From Pseudomonas fluorescens (GTDB lineage Bacteria; Pseudomonadota; Gammaproteobacteria; Pseudomonadales; Pseudomonadaceae), in contig NZ_JAGGOG010000002.1 in assembly GCF_018614655.1 (NCBI RefSeq), positions 62,001 through 126,000 on the forward strand: a stretch of 64,000 nt of DNA, given 5' to 3'. A program made the translations under genes and the position numbers. This document shows, one piece after another, positions 60,001-64,000 of the stretch. Numbering within the stretch: the first letter of the stretch is position 1; every line of letters starts with the position of its first letter. Under the pieces are notes generated by a model that did not search any database, was not told the DNA's origin, and saw only the letters and a list, made by a program, of their open reading frames with translations.

Positions 60001-61497
60001 CACGCGCTGGGACAGCACGGCCATTGGCGTGTCATCGCCCATGGAGCCGACGGCCTCGTAACCTTGCTCGCCCAATGGACGCAGCACCTGATCACGCTCC
60101 TCGAAAGTGACCTGGTACATCTTCATGTACTGCTTGAGCTGGTCGACATCGTAGAAAGCCGAACCGTGGTCGTTGTCTTCCATGGTCGCCTGGATGCGCA
60201 GAGCGTTCTTGCGCAGCCATTGCTTATACGGGTGACGGGACTTCAAGCGGTTGTCGATGGCGTCGGTGTCGAGGATCTGACCGGTTTCGGTGTCCACGGC
60301 CAGGATCTGGCCAGGACCTACGCGACCTTTGGCGATGACGTCTTCGGGTTGGTAGTTCCACACGCCGATTTCCGACGCCAGGGTGATGAAACCATTGGTG
60401 GTGGTGACCCAACGCGCCGGGCGCAGACCGTTACGGTCGAGCAGGCAGACGGCGTAACGACCGTCGGTCATGACCACACCGGCCGGGCCGTCCCACGGCT
60501 CCATGTGCATCGAGTTGTACTCATAGAACGCCCGCAGATCGGGGTCCATGGTTTCGACGTTCTGCCACGCAGGCGGAATGATCATGCGCACGCCACGGAA
60601 CAGGTCAATCCCGCCGGTAACCATCAGTTCGAGCATGTTGTCCATGCTGGAGGAGTCGGAACCGACGCGGTTGACCAGCGGGCCGAGCTCTTCCAGGTCC
60701 ATCAAATCGTTGGCGAACTTGGTGCGACGGGCCACAGCCCAGTTGCGGTTGCCGGTAATGGTGTTGATCTCGCCGTTGTGGGCGAGGAAGCGGAATGGCT
60801 GGGCCAACGGCCATTTCGGCAGGGTATTGGTGGAGAAGCGCTGGTGGAACACGCAGATCGCGGTTTGCAGGCGCTCGTCGCTCAGGTCTGGATAGAAGGC
60901 GGTCAAATCCGCCGGCATCATCAGGCCTTTATAAATGATGGTCTTGTGGGAAAAGCTGCAGATGTAGTGGTCAGTGTCCAAGGCGTTGGCCACGGACGAG
61001 CGACGACGGGAGGTGAACAGCTTGATCGCCATGTCCTGATCGCTCAGGCCATCGCCTGCGATGAACACTTGTTCGATCTGCGGCAGGCGCTCAAGGGCCA
61101 GGCGGCCAAGGACGCTGGTGTCGATCGGCACTTTGCGCCAGCCGACGAGCGTTAGGCCTGCGGCCAGAATCTCGCGGTTCATGTTCTCGCGAGCGGCTTC
61201 GGCTTTGACCGGGTCCTGGTTGAAAAACACCATCCCCACGGCGTACTGCTTGGGCAAATCGGCGCCGAAATGCTCTTTGGCAACGGCGCGCAGGAACTGG
61301 TCGGGCTTTTGAATCAGCAAGCCACAACCGTCACCGGTCTTGCCGTCGGCGTTGATCCCACCGCGGTGGGTCATGCAGGTCAGGGCCTCGATGGCCGTTT
61401 GCAAAAGGGTATGACTGGGCTCGCCCTGCATATGGGCTATCAGGCCGAAACCACAGTTATCCTTGAATTCATCGGGTTGGTACAGACCTGCTTTCAT
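57052..61497 (-). CDS. gltB: Glutamate synthase (NADPH) large subunit
   Basis: Transfers the amide nitrogen of glutamine to 2-oxoglutarate. 1481 residues from the ATG at 61495-61497. N-terminal class II amidotransferase with Cys15 (D-N-C-G-F-G-L) as the nucleophile after removal of a 14-residue leader. Then FMN-binding synthase domain, with the [3Fe-4S] cysteine set [12 protein letters not shown], and a C-terminal GXGXG beta-helix. A start at 61548 is possible but gives no conserved sequence. Cotranscribed with gltD. Confidence 0.97.
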   Translation of the reverse strand: MKAGLYQPDEFKDNCGFGLIAHMQGEPSHTLLQTAIEALTCMTHRGGINADGKTGDGCGLLIQKPDQFLRAVAKEHFGADLPKQYAVGMVFFNQDPVKAEAARENMNREILAAGLTLVGWRKVPIDTSVLGRLALERLPQIEQVFIAGDGLSDQDMAIKLFTSRRRSSVANALDTDHYICSFSHKTIIYKGLMMPADLTAFYPDLSDERLQTAICVFHQRFSTNTLPKWPLAQPFRFLAHNGEINTITGNRNWAVARRTKFANDLMDLEELGPLVNRVGSDSSSMDNMLELMVTGGIDLFRGVRMIIPPAWQNVETMDPDLRAFYEYNSMHMEPWDGPAGVVMTDGRYAVCLLDRNGLRPARWVTTTNGFITLASEIGVWNYQPEDVIAKGRVGPGQILAVDTETGQILDTDAIDNRLKSRHPYKQWLRKNALRIQATMEDNDHGSAFYDVDQLKQYMKMYQVTFEERDQVLRPLGEQGYEAVGSMGDDTPMAVLSQRVRTPYDYFRQQFAQVTNPPIDPLREAIVMSLEVCLGAERNIFQESPEHASRVILSSPVISPAKWRSLMTLDRPGFDRQIIDLNYDESLGLEAAVRNVADQAEEAVRAGRTQIVLTDRHIAPGKLPIHASLATGAVHHRLTEKGLRCDSNILVETATARDPHHFAVLIGFGASAVYPFLAYEVLGDLIRTGEVLGDLYEVFKNYRKGITKGLLKILSKMGISTVTSYRGAQLFEAIGLSEEVCDMSFRGVPSRIKGARFVDIEAEQKALAAEAWSARKPIQQGGLLKFVHGGEYHAYNPDVVSTLQAAVQQGDYAKFKEYTALVDNRPVSMIRDLFKVKTLDTPLAISEIEPLESILKRFDSAGISLGALSPEAHEALAEAMNRLGARSNSGEGGEDPARYGTIKSSKIKQVATGRFGVTPEYLVNAEVLQIKVAQGAKPGEGGQLPGGKVNGLIAKLRYAVPGVTLISPPPHHDIYSIEDLSQLIFDLKQVNPKALVSVKLVAEAGVGTIAAGVAKAYADLITISGYDGGTGASPLTSIKYAGAPWELGLAETHQTLRGNDLRGKVRVQTDGGLKTGLDVIKAAILGAESFGFGTAPMIALGCKYLRICHLNNCATGVATQNEKLRKDHYIGTVDMVVNFFTYVAEETREWLAKLGVRSLEELIGRTDLLDILEGQTAKQQHLDLTPLLGSDHIPADKPQFCQVERNPPFDKGLLAEKMVEMASSSINDASGGEFALDICNCDRSIGARISGEIARKHGNQGMAKAPITFRFKGTAGQSFGVWNAGGLSMYLEGDANDYVGKGMTGGKLVIVPPVGSVYKTQDSAIIGNTCLYGATGGKLFAAGTAGERFAVRNSGAHTVVEGTGDHCCEYMTGGFVAVLGKTGYNFGSGMTGGFAYVLDQDNTFVDKVNHELVEIQRISGEAMESYRNHLQHVLDEYVEETNSEWGRNLAENLDDYLRRFWLVKPKAANLKSLLSSIRANPQ

Positions 61498-61845
61498 AGA
61501 CACTTTCTCACCAGGCTGCCTCTTTTCATGAGGCAAATTTCTTTTCAATTCAACCGGTTACCTTCCACGCCGAACGTACGCCGGCTTAGCGGGGGCAAAA
61601 GGGAGGTCATTGTACACACCGACACAGACGCTCACAAATTTAGCGACGAAATGTCGCAAATCTATGTCGCATTTATGAAAGGTTTAAATCGATATGCTGT
61701 GCTAGTCAAAACTTTTTTAATTCTGACTGCTACGACTCAAAAGCGACGTGCGCAGACACCACAAAGCGCGCGGCCTTGAGGGCAGCACGCCTTGCGTTTT
61801 TTTTGAGGTGCCGGGAGAGGCGGCCTGGGTAAGGCCACCGAATCT
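61498..61845 (-). promoter_or_regulatory. gltBD promoter region
   Basis: On the minus strand a good sigma-70 promoter is visible: TTGTGA (61637-61632), 17-bp spacer, TACAAT (61614-61609), giving a leader of about 105 nt to gltB. Upstream of the -35 box are direct repeats of TGCGACAT at 61671-61664 and 61658-61651, centres 13 bp apart, a possible activator site. The remaining DNA to the damX-like gene carries no gene; no clear terminator for that gene was seen. Confidence 0.6.
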
Positions 61846-63402
61846 TCAGCGAGTTGCTGCCAGTTCCTGTTGGACGCTGGCGACAGTGCGAGGCCAAGGT
61901 TTACCAGCCTGAACCTTCGCTGGCAAGGCCTTGATAGCGGTATCGGCTGCTGCACGGCTAGGGAAGTTGCCGTAAGTGATCACGTAAAGCGGCTTGCCGT
62001 TGAGGACTTTCTTGAAATAACGGTACTCGCCGCCCTGCTCTTTCACGAAGCTCTGAGCGTTGGCTTCGGAGCTGGTGCCGAGGATCTGCACCACGTAGTG
62101 ACCCGCGGGTTGGCTGGTGTACCAACTGCCGCCGGTAGCGGCTGCTTTTGCGACGGTGACCGGTTTTTCAACCGGCTTGGCCGCTGGAGCCGGTTTGGCC
62201 ACAGGTGCCGGAGCCGGCTTGGCGACAGGCGCTGGCTTGGCAGTGGCGACCTGGACAGGTGCCGGGGTCGGTTTGGCCGCTGGTGTCGGCGCAGGGCCTG
62301 CTGGAATGCCGGCAGGTGGCGCGGTGGTGGTAACGGTCGGCGGTGTAGCACTGGAGCCTTCCACCGGCACGCCGTCGTCACCTTCGGAGATACCCCCAGC
62401 GGCTTCGGCCAATGGGCCGCGCATCACTGGCTGGCCGACCATCGGCAAGTTGGTGGGTTGGCCGGAGTTGGCAAACTCGACGTTCGGGGTAGGCTTGCCC
62501 AATGGCAACTGCGCTTGTTCGGTTGGCTCGCCGGTGGCCGGTGCCTTGCTGCGACCCGGGATCAACCAGGCGGCGGCAACGGCAACTACGACAACTGCGG
62601 AAATCGCCAATACGTGTTTCTTCGGCATGGTGAACCCCATCTTTGGACGCTTCACCGCTGAGCGGCTGGCAATCATGGCTTCGATCATGGCATCCCGGGC
62701 GACCTGGTTGATGGTGCCAGGCCAGCCGTCGGAGCTTTCGTGAATATCAGAGATCTGCGCAGCGGAGAAAAGTTCGATGCCCTGACCGGCGCCTTCAAGA
62801 CGTTGAGCCAGGTACTCGCGAGTTTCTTCCTCTTCGTAAGGTTGCAATTCGATGACGTGGAAGCGCTCTTCCTCGCCACTGAGATGCTCAAGCTCGGCAA
62901 TCAGCGACGATTCGCCGAACAGGAATACGTGCGGGCGACCTTCGGGCGTGCCCGCTGCCAGCGCCAGCAACGCTTCGAGCGCGGACTCGTCGAGTTGCTC
63001 GGCGTCGTCCACCAGCAAGTAGACTTCCTGGCCCGTCAGACCCAGTTGCACCACCTGCTTGAGGATCGCGTTCGGCTCGGCATTGGCCACGTCCAGGGCC
63101 TGGGCGACCTGACGCAACACGCCCGCCGCATCACCGGCGCCACGGGCCGAAACCACTACGCTTTGTACCGACTGCTTGTTGGTACTGGCGACAAGCGCCT
63201 GGCGCAGCAATGTCTTGCCGCTGCCCAGCGGGCCCGTGACCACCAGCAGCAACTGGCTGTAGCGTGCCAGGTGATGCAACTGGCCCAACACCGGCTTGCG
63301 TTGCGCAGGGAAGAATTTGAAACCAGGCACCCGTGGAGCAAAAGGGTCATGGCTTAACTGGAAATGGCCGAGGAAGGCCTCGTCGGCATGCAAACTAGTC
63401 AT
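61846..63402 (-). CDS. DamX-like protein: AAA ATPase domain, one membrane segment and SPOR domain
   Basis: Septal-ring associated protein, 518 residues. Cytoplasmic AAA-type ATPase at residues 1-240 (Walker A G-P-L-G-S-G-K-T; Walker B V-Y-L-L-V-D-D-A-E), a single membrane segment (about 262-282), a long Ala/Pro/Lys-rich periplasmic linker with repeated A-K-P-A-P, and a C-terminal SPOR domain that binds denuded peptidoglycan. The order aroB-this gene-gltB-gltD is the usual one in pseudomonads (PA5037 counterpart) by recollection. In E. coli the aroB-damX order is also conserved, which supports the DamX link. Confidence 0.85.
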   Translation of the reverse strand: MTSLHADEAFLGHFQLSHDPFAPRVPGFKFFPAQRKPVLGQLHHLARYSQLLLVVTGPLGSGKTLLRQALVASTNKQSVQSVVVSARGAGDAAGVLRQVAQALDVANAEPNAILKQVVQLGLTGQEVYLLVDDAEQLDESALEALLALAAGTPEGRPHVFLFGESSLIAELEHLSGEEERFHVIELQPYEEEETREYLAQRLEGAGQGIELFSAAQISDIHESSDGWPGTINQVARDAMIEAMIASRSAVKRPKMGFTMPKKHVLAISAVVVVAVAAAWLIPGRSKAPATGEPTEQAQLPLGKPTPNVEFANSGQPTNLPMVGQPVMRGPLAEAAGGISEGDDGVPVEGSSATPPTVTTTAPPAGIPAGPAPTPAAKPTPAPVQVATAKPAPVAKPAPAPVAKPAPAAKPVEKPVTVAKAAATGGSWYTSQPAGHYVVQILGTSSEANAQSFVKEQGGEYRYFKKVLNGKPLYVITYGNFPSRAAADTAIKALPAKVQAGKPWPRTVASVQQELAATR

Positions 63403-63412
63403 CGGGATCTTA

Positions 63413-64000
63413 TTAACCTTTGAGCTGGGCCAGGGCGCGGTAGTCCGCTCCCAGCGTGGCCTGTAAAATCTCTTTTGGATAATCGTCGGTCACTACCGCT
63501 TCGCCCATTCGGCGCAACAGCACCAGTCGCAGTCGACCGTCGATCACTTTCTTGTCTATCGCCATGTGTTCGAGAAAATCAGCCTCAGTCATCTCCTCGG
63601 GAGGAATGACCGGCAAACCGGCGCGCTGGAACAGGCGGATACCACGATCCCGCTCCTGGGCGCTGATCCAGCCCAGGCGTTGCGACATCTCCAACGCCAT
63701 CACTGTGCCAGCCGCTACAGCTTCCCCATGCAACCACACACCATAGCCCATGTGCGTTTCGATCGCATGGCCGAAGGTATGGCCCAGGTTCAACGTGGCG
63801 CGCACACCGGACTCCCGCTCGTCGGCATTGACCACCAGCGCCTTGGCGGCACAGGAGCGGGAAATGGCTTCGGTCAACGCCACCTGGTCCAGGGCACGCA
63901 GGGCATCGACGTGCTCTTCCAGCCAGGTAAGGAACGGTTCGTCGCAGATCAGCCCGTACTTGATGACTTCCGCCAAACCCGCCGACAGCTCGCGGGGCGG
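63413..64000 (-). CDS. aroB: 3-dehydroquinate synthase, C-terminal part (runs off the right edge)
   Basis: Second shikimate pathway enzyme, making 3-dehydroquinate from DAHP. The last 195 residues are present; the frame is open to the window edge ([14 protein letters not shown]), so the true start is outside. Zinc ligand segments [12 protein letters not shown] and H-G-E-A-V-A-A-G are visible. Ten bases separate its stop from the DamX-like start; the two are probably cotranscribed. Confidence 0.96.
   Translation of the reverse strand, partial: PPRELSAGLAEVIKYGLICDEPFLTWLEEHVDALRALDQVALTEAISRSCAAKALVVNADERESGVRATLNLGHTFGHAIETHMGYGVWLHGEAVAAGTVMALEMSQRLGWISAQERDRGIRLFQRAGLPVIPPEEMTEADFLEHMAIDKKVIDGRLRLVLLRRMGEAVVTDDYPKEILQATLGADYRALAQLKG

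Noticed and set aside
57205-61155. A 1316-residue open frame on the plus strand opposite gltB
   Set aside because: It is the antisense shadow of a well-conserved gene in GC-rich DNA; it has no recognisable motifs and no ribosome binding site of note.

Overview
The window looks like chromosomal DNA of a Pseudomonas species of the fluorescens group. Evidence: high GC content, Pseudomonas-type proteins throughout, many REPIN-type palindromes, and a gene order that from memory largely follows the P. aeruginosa PAO1 stretch glnE-aceE-aceF-dipA-msrA-rlmJ ... nhaP2-mscK-like-selO ... parA-like ... lysR-MFS-hemE-gltD-gltB-damX-like-aroB. No tRNA, rRNA, CRISPR array, IS element or prophage was seen. 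Blocks that look added to this backbone are the most informative parts.

Layout: 1-9.7 kb, nitrogen regulation (glnE, partial), pyruvate dehydrogenase E1/E2 behind a twin operator, the c-di-GMP phosphodiesterase DipA, and MsrA. 9.7-13.3 kb, rlmJ plus an orphan type VI secretion pair (VgrG and a DUF4123 adaptor) without a visible effector. 13.5-19.5 kb, divergent putP/putA with five PutA-type boxes between them. 19.7-30.9 kb, acyl-CoA dehydrogenase, a divergent ZapA-like/coiled-coil pair, a chemoreceptor, NhaP2, a large MscK-like channel and SelO. 30.9-33.9 kb, a HigA antitoxin whose HigB toxin has an in-frame stop, TrxC, a DUF6124 protein with an unusual leader, and an orphan ParA.

34.2-51.8 kb is one co-directional, mostly overlapping run of 20 genes: a complete aryl polyene (APE, xanthomonadin/flexirubin-like) pigment cluster. 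It has a ketosynthase with chain-length-factor partner, a second ketosynthase, two carrier proteins, ketoreductase, two dehydratase domains (one fused to the AMP ligase), an aromatic ammonia lyase, glycosyl- and acyltransferases, thioesterase, a LolA-like carrier, an MMPL exporter, two lipoproteins, a methyltransferase and a flavoenzyme with flavin-dependent halogenase motifs. The likely job is to build an aryl polyene on carrier proteins, attach it to a glycolipid-type anchor and move it to the outer membrane.

51.8-64 kb returns to the backbone: a LysR regulator divergent from an MFS transporter, hemE, gltD-gltB (glutamate synthase), a DamX-like SPOR protein and aroB (partial).

Seven REPINs and two copies of a different 100-bp palindrome are scattered between genes. 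Two REPINs enter coding sequence: one supplies most of the signal peptide of the APE LolA-like protein, the other supplies the last 19 codons and stop of the LysR regulator.
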